33,209 nt of DNA from Arcicella sp. (GTDB lineage Bacteria > Bacteroidota > Bacteroidia > Cytophagales > Spirosomataceae): NCBI GenBank assembly GCA_025354645.1, contig JANXML010000031.1, forward strand, positions 1 to 33,209, in the 5' to 3' direction. Made by a program: the position numbers and the translations under genes. The notes beneath the pieces were generated by a model. The model did no database searches. It saw only the letters and a program-made list of their open reading frames with translations, and was not told the origin of the DNA. Below, in pieces: positions 1 through 8,515 of the stretch. Within the stretch, counting starts at the first letter, position 1; each line of letters begins with the position of its first letter.

Positions 1-52
1 CACTTCGAGTATAGGACAAATTTTTCTCATCTTCTCGAAGTGCCACTTCGAG
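1..52. repeat. Palindromic CACTTCGAG repeat (REP-like)
   Basis: CACTTCGAG occurs at 1-9 and 44-52, and its exact reverse complement CTCGAAGTG at 34-42. Bases 1-9 and 34-42 can pair as a perfect 9-bp stem with a 24-nt loop. The element ends 10 nt before the methyltransferase start codon and may continue left of the window. It looks like an intergenic palindromic repeat; function unknown. Confidence 0.5.
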
Positions 53-62
53 CTACAGTATT

Positions 63-1241
63 ATGACATCAAATAATCAATTCACATCGTCACTTTCTGA
101 GGGTATTTCTAACAATACTTTCATCAAAATTTCTTTAGGGAATTACAAAGGTTCGGAAGTAGGACTTAAAAATGTTTATGTCAAAAGAATTTTAATAAAA
201 CGAGTTGAAAATTTGAGCTTTACTTATCGTTACAAAACCCGTGATATTGTTAAAAATTATACGTTTGAAGAAGGTTTAAAATTGATTCAACAAGCCATTG
301 AAAATGGTTTTAAAATTGCAACACTTTTCACTGCTGAATTTGATTTAATTTTAGAACATCTTAATAATCAAAAAGTTACAATAAGAAAAGTAAATCCATC
401 TCATAAAAATACTGATATTTCCTTCGATCATGACCATGCAAAAAAACGCTTAATTGAAAGTCAGGGAAAGAGTTATTTACACGAACTAAAAATTACGGAT
501 TCTGAAGGTAATGTGTACAAAAATGCACAGGATAAATACAAACAAATTAATCATTACGTTAATATCTTGAGTTCTTTAATCAAAGAAATTCCGAAAGATA
601 ACCTCAAAAAAGTGGTTGATATGGGTTCTGGAAAAGGATATTTGACCTTCGCTTTATACGATTATTTGACAAATGTTTTAAAATTAGATTCCTCCGTAAC
701 GGGCGTAGAATTTCGTCCCGACATGGTGGAATTGTGTAATAATATTGCCAAAAAAACTGGCTTCAAAAACCTTAATTTTATTGAAGGAACAATTGAAAAT
801 TTCGATAGTAAAGATACCAATATCTTAATCGCTCTCCACGCCTGCGACACCGCAACGGACGAAGCCATTTATAAAGGAATTATCGCCAAAGCTGATTTGA
901 TTGTGGTTGCACCTTGTTGCCATAAGCAAATCAGAAGGGAAATGGAGAGAAATAAAGCCTCTAATGAATTAGATTTTTTAACTAAATACGGAATCTTTTT
1001 GGAACGTCAAGCCGAGATGGTAACGGACGGAATAAGAGCCATGATTTTAGCGTATTTTGGCTATAAAACCAACGTTTTTCAATTCATTTCAGATGCTCAT
1101 ACGCCCAAAAATGTGCTTGTAGTAGGGATTAAAGGTAAAATTAATTCAAAAAAACAAGTGGAGATTTTGGAAAGGTTAAAGGTAACGAAAGCGTATTTTG
1201 GGATTGGATTTCATCATTTGGAGCGGTTGGTTGGGTTGTAG
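63..1241 (+). CDS. SAM-dependent methyltransferase (Methyltransf_32-like)
   Basis: A 392-aa cytoplasmic protein. The C-terminal half is a class I S-adenosylmethionine methyltransferase: motif I VVDMGSGKG at about 184-192, an acidic motif II VTGVEFRP at 212-219, HACDTATDEAI at 259-269 and the cysteine-rich APCCHKQIR at 283-291. The HAC-D-atdeAI and APCCHK signatures fit the Methyltransf_32 group, some of whose members are linked to RNA or protein methylation; the substrate here cannot be told. Residues 1-160 show no recognisable domain and may bind substrate. No membrane segment or signal peptide. The start ATG follows a palindromic repeat directly, so any promoter lies within or left of it. 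It stands alone, 108 nt before the epimerase-like gene on the same strand. Confidence 0.8.
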   Translation: MTSNNQFTSSLSEGISNNTFIKISLGNYKGSEVGLKNVYVKRILIKRVENLSFTYRYKTRDIVKNYTFEEGLKLIQQAIENGFKIATLFTAEFDLILEHLNNQKVTIRKVNPSHKNTDISFDHDHAKKRLIESQGKSYLHELKITDSEGNVYKNAQDKYKQINHYVNILSSLIKEIPKDNLKKVVDMGSGKGYLTFALYDYLTNVLKLDSSVTGVEFRPDMVELCNNIAKKTGFKNLNFIEGTIENFDSKDTNILIALHACDTATDEAIYKGIIAKADLIVVAPCCHKQIRREMERNKASNELDFLTKYGIFLERQAEMVTDGIRAMILAYFGYKTNVFQFISDAHTPKNVLVVGIKGKINSKKQVEILERLKVTKAYFGIGFHHLERLVGL

Positions 1242-1349
1242 ATAAAGGTGAATATACAACATCATGAAATATACTTTTTTAATCATCCTTCTCTACGTAT
1301 CTAAACAATTCAATTTTTTAATTTGCAAAAAAATAAAAATTAAACCCTC

Positions 1350-2219
1350 ATGCAAACCTTAAAAAACCAAAACCTCACCATAAAAATAAATCCCAAAGGA
1401 GCGGAACTCATTAGTCTTTTCAACAACGAAAATCAAACGGAATATCTATGGAATGCTGACCCAAAATTTTGGGGTAAATCATCCCCCGTTTTGTTCCCGA
1501 TTGTGGGTTCTTTGAAAGAAAATTTGTATCGTTTTGAAGAACAAAAATACACATTATCACGTCATGGATTTGCTCGAGATAGCGTATTTATGGTGGAAAA
1601 ATCGGAAGAAAATAAGGTAACTTTTTTATTAACTTATGATGAAAATACATTAAAAGTTTATCCTTTCAAATTTGAGTTTAGGATGATTTATTCTTTGGAA
1701 AAAAATACTTTGAAAGTTACTTATTCTGTAAAAAATGTAGGAGTAAATAAAATGTATTTTTCAGTTGGTGGACACCCTGCTTTTGCCGTTCCATTAACAA
1801 AAAATACCGTTTACGATGACTATTATTTAGCATTTAATAAATCCGAAAATTTCATGCGTTGGGGGCTTACATCAGATGGATTAATTGAAACACAACCGCA
1901 TGATTTTCTGATAGGTACGAATAAATTAAAATTAACAAAAGCGTTATTTCATGACGATGCCATTGTTTTTAAAAACCTTGAATCAACATCCGTAATCTTA
2001 AAATCTGATAGAACAAATCATCAATTAAAATTCGACTTTGAGGGCTTTCCATACTTAGGAATTTGGGCGGCGAAGAATGCTAACTTTGTCTGTATCGAGC
2101 CGTGGTGTGGCATTGCCGACTCCGCCAATCACACCCAAGAATTAACGGAGAAAGAGGGAATTATTGGTTTGGATTTAGGGGAAATTTTTAAGAGAACTTG
2201 GCAAGTGGAAATCTGCTAA
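1350..2219 (+). CDS. Aldose 1-epimerase family protein (LacX/GalM-like)
   Basis: A 289-aa cytoplasmic protein of the aldose 1-epimerase (galactose mutarotase) superfamily, which interconverts alpha and beta anomers of free or phosphorylated sugars. Visible landmarks are FPIVGSL at 49-55, RHGFAR at 71-76, GGHPAF at 140-145 with the expected catalytic His142, and IEPWCG at 249-254 with the catalytic Glu250. The short length and EPWCG variant fit the LacX-like branch rather than long GalM proteins, so the natural sugar is uncertain. It has no signal peptide. The gene follows the methyltransferase by 108 nt and precedes the malic enzyme by 89 nt; neither is an obvious functional partner. Confidence 0.88.
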   Translation: MQTLKNQNLTIKINPKGAELISLFNNENQTEYLWNADPKFWGKSSPVLFPIVGSLKENLYRFEEQKYTLSRHGFARDSVFMVEKSEENKVTFLLTYDENTLKVYPFKFEFRMIYSLEKNTLKVTYSVKNVGVNKMYFSVGGHPAFAVPLTKNTVYDDYYLAFNKSENFMRWGLTSDGLIETQPHDFLIGTNKLKLTKALFHDDAIVFKNLESTSVILKSDRTNHQLKFDFEGFPYLGIWAAKNANFVCIEPWCGIADSANHTQELTEKEGIIGLDLGEIFKRTWQVEIC

Positions 2220-2264
2220 AATAAGGTTTTTAAATTAAAATCTACCTTAATCGGCTTACTGTTG

Positions 2265-2272
2265 TATTTTTG
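2265..2272 (+). promoter_or_regulatory. Possible -7 element of the malic enzyme promoter
   Basis: TATTTTTG matches the Bacteroidota -7 consensus TAnnTTTG and lies 36 nt before the malic enzyme ATG. No good TTG box is seen 17-23 nt upstream, so this is only a half-supported promoter. Confidence 0.35.
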
Positions 2273-2308
2273 TGGATGTATTTTTGAAACAAACAAAACC
2301 ATTACTCC

Positions 2309-4582
2309 ATGAGCCAAAATCCTATCCGAAAACAAGATGCCTTAGATTATCATGCCAAAGGTCGCCCAGGCAAAATTGCTGTTATCTCCACCAAAGAAAC
2401 TGAAACTCAACGTGACCTGTCCTTAGCTTATTCTCCTGGCGTTGCCGAGCCTTGTTTAGAAATTGCCGCTAATCGTGAAAATGTCTATAAATACACGGCA
2501 AAGGGCAATTTAGTGGCAGTAATTTCTAACGGTACGGCGGTTTTAGGCTTAGGAAATATTGGTGCGGAAGCCTCAAAACCCGTCATGGAAGGTAAAGCAG
2601 TTTTGTTTAAAATCTTTGCGGATATTGATGTTTTTGACATTGAATTAAATACCGAAGACCCCGAAGAACTCATCAGAACGGTCAAAATTCTTGAACCGAC
2701 TTTTGGAGGTGTGAATTTAGAAGATATTAAGTCACCCGAATGTTTTGAGATTGAGGAAAGATTGAGAAAAGAACTCAACATTCCCATCATGCACGACGAC
2801 CAACACGGTACTGCCATCATCTCGGGAGCTGCTTTATTGAATGCGTTGGAAATTGTCGGAAAAAAAATTGAAGATTGTCGTTTCACGGTTTCTGGAGCAG
2901 GGGCAGCGGCACTTTCTTGTATGAAATTATATTTAGGTCTGGGAGCGAAAGTAGAAAATATTTTGATGTTTGACAAAGACGGCTTAATCTCAAAATCACG
3001 TACTGATTTGAATAAATACGTTGTTCCTTTCGCAACGGAACGCACTGATATTCATACACTTACAGAAGCGATGGTAGGTGCAGATGTCTTTTTGGGATTA
3101 TCGGTCGGCAACATTGTTAATCAGGAAATGATTAAGTCGATGGCAAAAGATGCCGTTGTTTTCGCCATGGCAAATCCAACGCCTGAGATTTCTTACGAAG
3201 AAGCCGTTGCCGCCCGTGAGGATATAATCATGGCAACGGGTCGTTCAGATTTTCCTAATCAGGTCAATAATGTTTTGGGTTTCCCGTATATATTTAGGGG
3301 TGCCTTGGACGTTCGGGCTACTGAAATTGACGAAAATATGAAAATGGCGGCGGCAAAAGCATTGGCTGACTTAGCGAAAAAACCTGTACCAGATATTGTA
3401 AACTTAGCTTACAACGAAAAAAACCTCACTTTCGGACGAACGTATATTATCCCCAAACCCGTTGACCCACGACTTATTACAACCGTAGCACCTGCCGTTG
3501 CCCGTGCGGCAATGGAATCTGGACTGGCTCAAAATCCCATTCAAGATTGGGATGCTTATGAGTTGGAATTGAGCAAAAGATTAGGGTTGGATAATCAATT
3601 GATGAAATATATTGTCAATCGTGCGAAGCGTTCACCAAAGCGAGTGGTCTTTGCCGATGCCGAGAATTTGAAAGTTTTGAAATCTGTTCAACAGTCGAAA
3701 GATGAAGGAATTTGTACACCCATTTTATTAGGAGATATTAAAAAAATTAAAGGAATTATTGTTGCTCACAATTTAGATTTATACGATGTCGAAATTATCG
3801 ATACTCGCTCGCCAGAATCAGTTGAGCGTTTGAAAAAGTACGGGGATTTATTTTTTGAGAAACGTAAACGCAAAGGATACAATCAATATGAAGCTCACAA
3901 ACAAATGCAAGTTCGGAGTTATTTTGGCTCAATGATGGTTGAAATGGGTGATGCCGATTGCGTGATTTCGGGTTTGACTCGTAATTATCCAGATGCTATT
4001 CGTCCTGCATTGCAGATTATTGGAAGAGAAGAGGGTGTGAAAAAAGTATCGGGTATGTATATTTTGTTAACCAAGAAAGGTCCCGTATTTTTCTCTGATA
4101 CAACGGTGAATTTTAACCCAACAGTAGAAGATATTGTGGAAATAACGGAACTTACTGCAAAAGCGGTTGAGCAATTTAATTTGAAACCCAGAATTGCTTT
4201 ATTGACGTATTCAAACTTCGGAACTGCCAATGGTGAAGATGCTCTAAAAATGCGTGAAGCAACGGCAATTTTACAGAAAAAACATCCTGAAATGATTGTG
4301 GAGGGTGAAATGCAAGCACATTTAGCTTTTGATAATGAATTGATTAAAGAGAATTATCCCTTTTCAAAATTGGCAGAAGAAGGAGCCAATACGTTGATTT
4401 TTCCAAATCTTTCTGCGGCAAATATTGCTTATAACTTACTAAAAGAAACGTCTGATATTGAATATATTGGACCTATTTTGTTAGGTCTGAAAAAACCAGT
4501 TTATGTTCTTCAATTAGGTTCGTCTGTGCGTGAAATTGTAAATATGGTGGCAATTGCAGTTGTTGAGGCACAAGGGAAGTGA
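2309..4582 (+). CDS. maeB: NADP-dependent malic enzyme with C-terminal phosphotransacetylase-like domain
   Basis: A 757-aa protein that oxidatively decarboxylates malate to pyruvate and CO2, producing NADPH. The N-terminal malic domain shows YSPGVAEPC (41-49), SNGTAVLGLGNIG (73-85), the metal-binding NLEDI (136-140) and MHDDQHGTA (161-169). The NAD(P)-binding Rossmann domain begins at VSGAGAA (194-200) and includes ANPTPEI. From about residue 425 to the end is a phosphate acetyl/butyryltransferase-type domain; in MaeB-type enzymes this domain is usually thought to be regulatory, binding acetyl-CoA, rather than catalytic. Length is typical of full-length MaeB. The gene is single, with a candidate TAnnTTTG element upstream and a strong hairpin shared with the convergent glycosyltransferase downstream. 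Confidence 0.95.
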   Translation: MSQNPIRKQDALDYHAKGRPGKIAVISTKETETQRDLSLAYSPGVAEPCLEIAANRENVYKYTAKGNLVAVISNGTAVLGLGNIGAEASKPVMEGKAVLFKIFADIDVFDIELNTEDPEELIRTVKILEPTFGGVNLEDIKSPECFEIEERLRKELNIPIMHDDQHGTAIISGAALLNALEIVGKKIEDCRFTVSGAGAAALSCMKLYLGLGAKVENILMFDKDGLISKSRTDLNKYVVPFATERTDIHTLTEAMVGADVFLGLSVGNIVNQEMIKSMAKDAVVFAMANPTPEISYEEAVAAREDIIMATGRSDFPNQVNNVLGFPYIFRGALDVRATEIDENMKMAAAKALADLAKKPVPDIVNLAYNEKNLTFGRTYIIPKPVDPRLITTVAPAVARAAMESGLAQNPIQDWDAYELELSKRLGLDNQLMKYIVNRAKRSPKRVVFADAENLKVLKSVQQSKDEGICTPILLGDIKKIKGIIVAHNLDLYDVEIIDTRSPESVERLKKYGDLFFEKRKRKGYNQYEAHKQMQVRSYFGSMMVEMGDADCVISGLTRNYPDAIRPALQIIGREEGVKKVSGMYILLTKKGPVFFSDTTVNFNPTVEDIVEITELTAKAVEQFNLKPRIALLTYSNFGTANGEDALKMREATAILQKKHPEMIVEGEMQAHLAFDNELIKENYPFSKLAEEGANTLIFPNLSAANIAYNLLKETSDIEYIGPILLGLKKPVYVLQLGSSVREIVNMVAIAVVEAQGK

Positions 4583-4597
4583 CTTTTTGATGATTGT

Positions 4598-4642
4598 TAT
4601 TCGTTTTTCGATGTTTGTTGTCCGAACATCGAAAAACGAATA
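4598..4642. terminator. Bidirectional hairpin between malic enzyme and GT2 gene
   Basis: Two perfectly complementary 18-nt arms, 4598-4615 and 4625-4642, are separated by a 9-nt loop. The stem carries T-rich and A-rich tracts on the two strands. It begins 15 nt after the malic enzyme stop and lies 28 nt from the stop of the convergent glycosyltransferase, the expected place for a terminator serving both. Next to it, GCGACGGTCGC (about 4652-4662) is a second, short palindrome. Confidence 0.7.
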
Positions 4643-4670
4643 TTTAACCGAGCGACGGTCGCATCGAGAA

Positions 4671-5681
4671 CTATTCCAGCAAATCTCCTAAAACTGCTAA
4701 ATAAACACCGTACCAATTTGAACCAAGATTGCGATATAGATGATAATTTCCTGAATATAAGTTTTTGAAAATTGGAACAATGCGACGTAAGCGATTTTTT
4801 GCCAAATTACTTCTTAATTGATAATGTTGCGAAATTCTTTGAAGCGGTTTAGTCTTATCTTTCAATTCGGGATAGTTGATGTTTATATGATTGAGAAGAT
4901 TAAAATAAAGATTTCCTTTTTCAATAAATGGACTTAATTTCAAATCTCTTGGTCTCGAAAATCGAGCGTGAACATGGATTTTCTCCCTCTCTTTTTCAAT
5001 CACACCTATTTGTTGTTGCTCGTGTTGTCGGTATAAAACCAATGGTTCATTCACAAATCCGATTTCATTATTGACGGAAGCTAATATACCAATCCAGCCA
5101 TCATGGATGAAATTTGGATGAATGTGTGTAGGAAATGGACGTGATTTTGTGGCAAAAGTATTTCGCATTGCTACCGTACAACCCGTAACTCTATTGCCCG
5201 TAAGAAGTAAATCTAAGGCTTTTCCTTGTTTCCAGTCCTCAATTTCTTTTTCCCAGAAACGTACTTTTTCCCACATCGTGATTTGTAAATCTTGCAATTC
5301 GTCATCTACAATTAAGGCATTAGAAAAAACTACTCCTTTTGTTGGATTTTCTACCAAATATTTTACTAAGGTTTCCATTTTATGATGCAACCAATAATCA
5401 TCCTGGTCGCACAGAAAAATTATTTCGCTCGTGCAAAGGCTGACAGCATATTCAAAGTTTTTTATTGTTCCGAGAGCAGGCGTATTTTGAAATAATTTGA
5501 TGGGTAATAATTCAGAAAATTTTTGAATTATTTCAAGTGTTCCATCCGAAGAATCATCGTCACAAATAATTATTTCATTTGGCTGAAGCGTTTGATATTG
5601 AATACTTTTAAGTTGTTCGCTTAAAAATTCTTCGCCATTGTGTGTACAAAGTGCAATTGAAACCGTTGGCATTTGTTTCAT
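4671..5681 (-). CDS. Glycosyltransferase family 2 protein
   Basis: A 336-aa GT-A fold glycosyltransferase of the rhamnosyl/galactosyltransferase type used in building cell-surface polysaccharide. It opens with TVSIALCTHNGEEFL at 6-20, followed by the nucleotide-binding CDDDSSDGT at 40-48 and the DXD-type metal site in CDQDDYW at 91-97. No transmembrane helix is evident, so it probably works at the inner face of the cytoplasmic membrane. Met4 is an alternative start. It lies 108 nt downstream of a GT4-type glycosyltransferase on the same strand and may share its transcript. No polysaccharide polymerase, flippase or sugar-nucleotide gene is nearby, so the product glycan is unknown. Confidence 0.88.
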   Translation of the reverse strand: MKQMPTVSIALCTHNGEEFLSEQLKSIQYQTLQPNEIIICDDDSSDGTLEIIQKFSELLPIKLFQNTPALGTIKNFEYAVSLCTSEIIFLCDQDDYWLHHKMETLVKYLVENPTKGVVFSNALIVDDELQDLQITMWEKVRFWEKEIEDWKQGKALDLLLTGNRVTGCTVAMRNTFATKSRPFPTHIHPNFIHDGWIGILASVNNEIGFVNEPLVLYRQHEQQQIGVIEKEREKIHVHARFSRPRDLKLSPFIEKGNLYFNLLNHININYPELKDKTKPLQRISQHYQLRSNLAKNRLRRIVPIFKNLYSGNYHLYRNLGSNWYGVYLAVLGDLLE

Positions 5682-5789
5682 CTAAGTTTAATATTTGAAA
5701 GTGGTTGTTATAAATTATTTCCAACAGGCAACCCTATTTTTATTTATAAGTGATTTATAGTCAATAGCTTACAACATTAACTGTTATTT

Positions 5790-6908
5790 TCAAGGCAAAG
5801 AGTCCATCAAATTTTCCCATTCTATATACATTTTTGGGGCATCAAAATCTAAGGCTCTTTGTTTCATAATTTCTGTACTGACTTCAATTCGCCCTTCCAT
5901 CAAATCAATCATAGCGTCCACCAAATCCTCAACATTCCAACTTTCAACCACTTTCCCCATTCCCGCTCGCATAATATCTTTGACACCTCCCGAATTAAAA
6001 GTCACAATTGGTTTTCCTAAATAAGCTGCCTCCACATTTACCATCCCAAAGGTCTCTTCATGTGAAGGTAATAAAAAAGCATTTGCCAAATCAAAATAAT
6101 CGTAGTAATCTTTATTTAATGATCCTGTGAGGACAATATTGTCGTACTGATAATATTCTAATTCTTTCCTAAAAAAATATTCCGAGGCATTTTCTGTTCC
6201 TCCTCCCATCCAAATGAAAAAACAATTCTTATTTTGTTCTTTCATTAATCGAATAATTTTAGGAATATAATCTATGCCTTTTCGATAAATCAAACTGCCA
6301 GACATTGCCCAAACATAAGCATTTGAAGGAATATTGAGTTTATTTCTAAGAAAAGATTTATTTTTTTCGGAAGGGAGAATACTATTCAAATCAATGGACG
6401 GGTAAAGTAATTGAATATTATTTGCCCCCATGACCTTCAAGGATTGTCTTCCTGTTTCGGATAAACAAATGGTCATTTCAGCTTTTAACATTTCTTCAAT
6501 ATCCTTTGCCAAAACAGATTCATAAAGCAAATATGGCATTTCTGAGATGTGGGAGATGATTTTGACTCCTAATCGTTGAGCAAGTTTTGCAAAATGCCCT
6601 GAATGATTCGTATTCAAATACCAATAATCAAACTTAAATTTACGATGAATGTCTATGATATTTTGTTCATAAATCGAATATCCAAGTTTTGTTAATAATT
6701 TATATACCGTGATTTTAAGTTTAGAATTATTAAAAGGAGAAGTATAATAGGGAATATGAACAGGTAAGGATTCTTTTAAAACACCAATTTTATCGCAATA
6801 AACTGCCACTTTAAACTTATTGGTGTTAAGATTTTGAAGGATGTTCCAAAGTAACATTTCGGAACCTGTCCTACCACCGTGAGGCGTAAAAAAGAGAATT
6901 TTTTTCAT
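5790..6908 (-). CDS. Glycosyltransferase family 4 (GT-B fold) protein
   Basis: A 372-aa GT-B glycosyltransferase that probably transfers a sugar from a nucleotide donor to a surface glycan or lipid carrier. The N-terminal domain starts with KKILFFTPHGGRTGSEML, a glycine-rich acceptor-side loop. The C-terminal Glycos_transf_1 domain begins around GSLIYRKGID (204-213) and holds the donor-site EX7E motif, Glu285 to Glu293 in EETFGMVNVE, followed by GKPIVTFNSGGVKDIM. No signal peptide or membrane helix. It sits between argH (70 nt upstream on the same strand) and the GT2 gene. The gap to argH contains a weak ATTGC hairpin (6945-6959), so separate transcription is possible. Confidence 0.87.
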   Translation of the reverse strand: MKKILFFTPHGGRTGSEMLLWNILQNLNTNKFKVAVYCDKIGVLKESLPVHIPYYTSPFNNSKLKITVYKLLTKLGYSIYEQNIIDIHRKFKFDYWYLNTNHSGHFAKLAQRLGVKIISHISEMPYLLYESVLAKDIEEMLKAEMTICLSETGRQSLKVMGANNIQLLYPSIDLNSILPSEKNKSFLRNKLNIPSNAYVWAMSGSLIYRKGIDYIPKIIRLMKEQNKNCFFIWMGGGTENASEYFFRKELEYYQYDNIVLTGSLNKDYYDYFDLANAFLLPSHEETFGMVNVEAAYLGKPIVTFNSGGVKDIMRAGMGKVVESWNVEDLVDAMIDLMEGRIEVSTEIMKQRALDFDAPKMYIEWENLMDSLP

Positions 6909-6978
6909 AAGTTTTGTGGTTAAAATTTTTAATTTAAAGGTGACATTGCTTTAAGCAATACTGTCTTTTAAAAACACA

Positions 6979-8316
6979 TTATTTTAACAAATCTTTAATT
7001 GCCAATTCAGCTTTTTCAAAATTAAACCTGCTCATTACTTCTTGCATCATGTTGGTAATCTGCGGGTTACACAAGTTTCCAATGCTTCCTTCGTGCGTGT
7101 GATTCAGATTTCGGTTGGGAGAATATGTACCCCCGTTGATTTCATTTCCGATAATTTTATACGCTTCACGGAAAGGTACACCTTGCAAAACTAACTCGTT
7201 TACTCGTTCTACTGAAAACAACATATCATACTTTTCATCCGATAAAATATTCTCTTTTACTTCAATATTTGAGAGCATGAAATAGGTCATGTCCAAACAG
7301 TTCAGAATTTCATCAAAAGCGGGCATCAGAATCTCCTTCAAAATCTGCATTTCACGGTGATAACCCGACGGAAGATTTCCCATAACTAACTGAATTTCGT
7401 TGGGTAAGCCTTTCAAACGGTTGGTTTTCCCTCTCAATAATTCTGCCACATCAGGATTTTTTTTATGGGGCATTATTGAACTTCCCGTTGTCATTTCATC
7501 GGGTAATTTGATGAAGCCAAAGTTCTGAGAATTATACAAACAAATGTCCATCGCCAAGCGTGAAAGCGTTGAGGCAATTTGAGAAATAGCAGTTGTAGCG
7601 AATAATTCTGTCTTGCCCCGAGACATTTGAGCATACACAACGTTGTAGTGAAGTTCTTGAAAACCAAGTAGTTGCGTAGTCATTGTTCGGTTCAAGGGAA
7701 ACGATGAACCATATCCCGCACCAGAACCTAACGGATTTTTATTGGCGATTTTATAAGCCGTTTGGAGCATCTCCATATCGTCCACTAATCCTTCGGCATA
7801 CGCTCCAAACCATAATCCAAAACTCGAAGGCATGGCGATTTGCAGGTGCGTATAACCTGGCAATAAAACATCTTTGAATTTATCACTCAAAGAAATCAAT
7901 AATTCAAACAAGCGATTTGTAACCTCCGCCACTTCCTGCAAACGTGAGCGAGTGAAGAGTTTTAGATCTACCAAAACTTGGTCATTTCGTGAACGCCCAG
8001 AGTGGATTTTCTTACCCGCTTCGCCCAAAGCACGAGTCAAAAGGAGTTCTACTTGCGAGTGTACATCCTCAATTCCTGCCTCAATTTCAAACTCTCCTGA
8101 TTGGATTCTTTGATAAATATGTTGAAGTTCTGCCTGAATATCAGACATTTCCGAAGATTCTAACAGCCCGATGCTCTCCAACATTTGCGTATGAGCCAAA
8201 GAGCCTTGCACATCAAATTGGGCGAGGAGAAGGTCAAATTCGGGGTCTCTCCCAACGGTGAATTTTTCAATTTTTTCGTTTACCGAAACGTTATCTTTTT
8301 GCCAGAGTTTGCTCAC
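6979..8316 (-). CDS. argH: Argininosuccinate lyase
   Basis: This enzyme splits argininosuccinate into arginine and fumarate, the last step of arginine synthesis. The fumarase/ASL superfamily signature GSSIMPHKKNPD lies at about 278-289, and HSGRSRNDQ (105-113) and GYTHLQ (154-159) are typical ASL substrate-binding blocks. I chose the GTG at 8316, giving 445 aa beginning VSKLWQKD, because ASL proteins normally begin just before the K-LW motif. The longer frame would start at a TTG (8349) and encode 11 extra residues that are merely translated 21-bp repeat. The repeat lies immediately upstream of this start, so it belongs to the leader or promoter. The DUF3800 gene is 199 nt upstream on the same strand. 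Confidence 0.93.
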   Translation of the reverse strand: MSKLWQKDNVSVNEKIEKFTVGRDPEFDLLLAQFDVQGSLAHTQMLESIGLLESSEMSDIQAELQHIYQRIQSGEFEIEAGIEDVHSQVELLLTRALGEAGKKIHSGRSRNDQVLVDLKLFTRSRLQEVAEVTNRLFELLISLSDKFKDVLLPGYTHLQIAMPSSFGLWFGAYAEGLVDDMEMLQTAYKIANKNPLGSGAGYGSSFPLNRTMTTQLLGFQELHYNVVYAQMSRGKTELFATTAISQIASTLSRLAMDICLYNSQNFGFIKLPDEMTTGSSIMPHKKNPDVAELLRGKTNRLKGLPNEIQLVMGNLPSGYHREMQILKEILMPAFDEILNCLDMTYFMLSNIEVKENILSDEKYDMLFSVERVNELVLQGVPFREAYKIIGNEINGGTYSPNRNLNHTHEGSIGNLCNPQITNMMQEVMSRFNFEKAELAIKDLLK

Positions 8317-8320
8317 TTTT

Positions 8321-8394
8321 GATATTAAAATGTTTTGTTTTAATATCAAAATGTTTTGTTCCGATATTAAAATGTTTTGTTTTGATATTAAAAT
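8321..8394. repeat. 21-bp tandem repeat in the argH leader
   Basis: Units start at 8321, 8342, 8363 and 8384, an exact 21-bp period; the fourth is cut off after 11 bases. Units 1 and 3 are identical (GATATTAAAATGTTTTGTTT plus one T). In unit 2 the first six bases are AATATC, the reverse complement of the GATATT in the others. Each unit also carries ATGTTTTGTT except the last. The array ends 5 nt from the argH GTG start. A 21-bp period equals two helical turns, so all cores lie on one face of the DNA. This fits either a reiterated regulator site or a small minisatellite. Confidence 0.8.
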
Positions 8395-8515
8395 ATATTA
8401 TTTTTGTATCAGCTAAAGAGTTTATTGCTTCTATATCTCATCCCATGATGGGTGCTACCAGTATTGGTACGAGGGCAATGATATTTTTTAGCTTTTTTTA
8501 TTGCTCTCCATACAA

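Noticed and set aside
6945-6959. Terminator between argH and the GT4 gene
   Set aside because: ATTGCTTTAAGCAAT can form only a very short AT-rich stem; too weak to call.
8321-8394. CRISPR array
   Set aside because: The repeats are contiguous 21-bp units without spacers, and no cas genes are present.
8404-8515. Gene remnant between DUF3800 and argH (minus-strand stretch reading HCPRTNTGSTHHGM)
   Set aside because: The stretch has no start codon in that frame and matches nothing I recognise.
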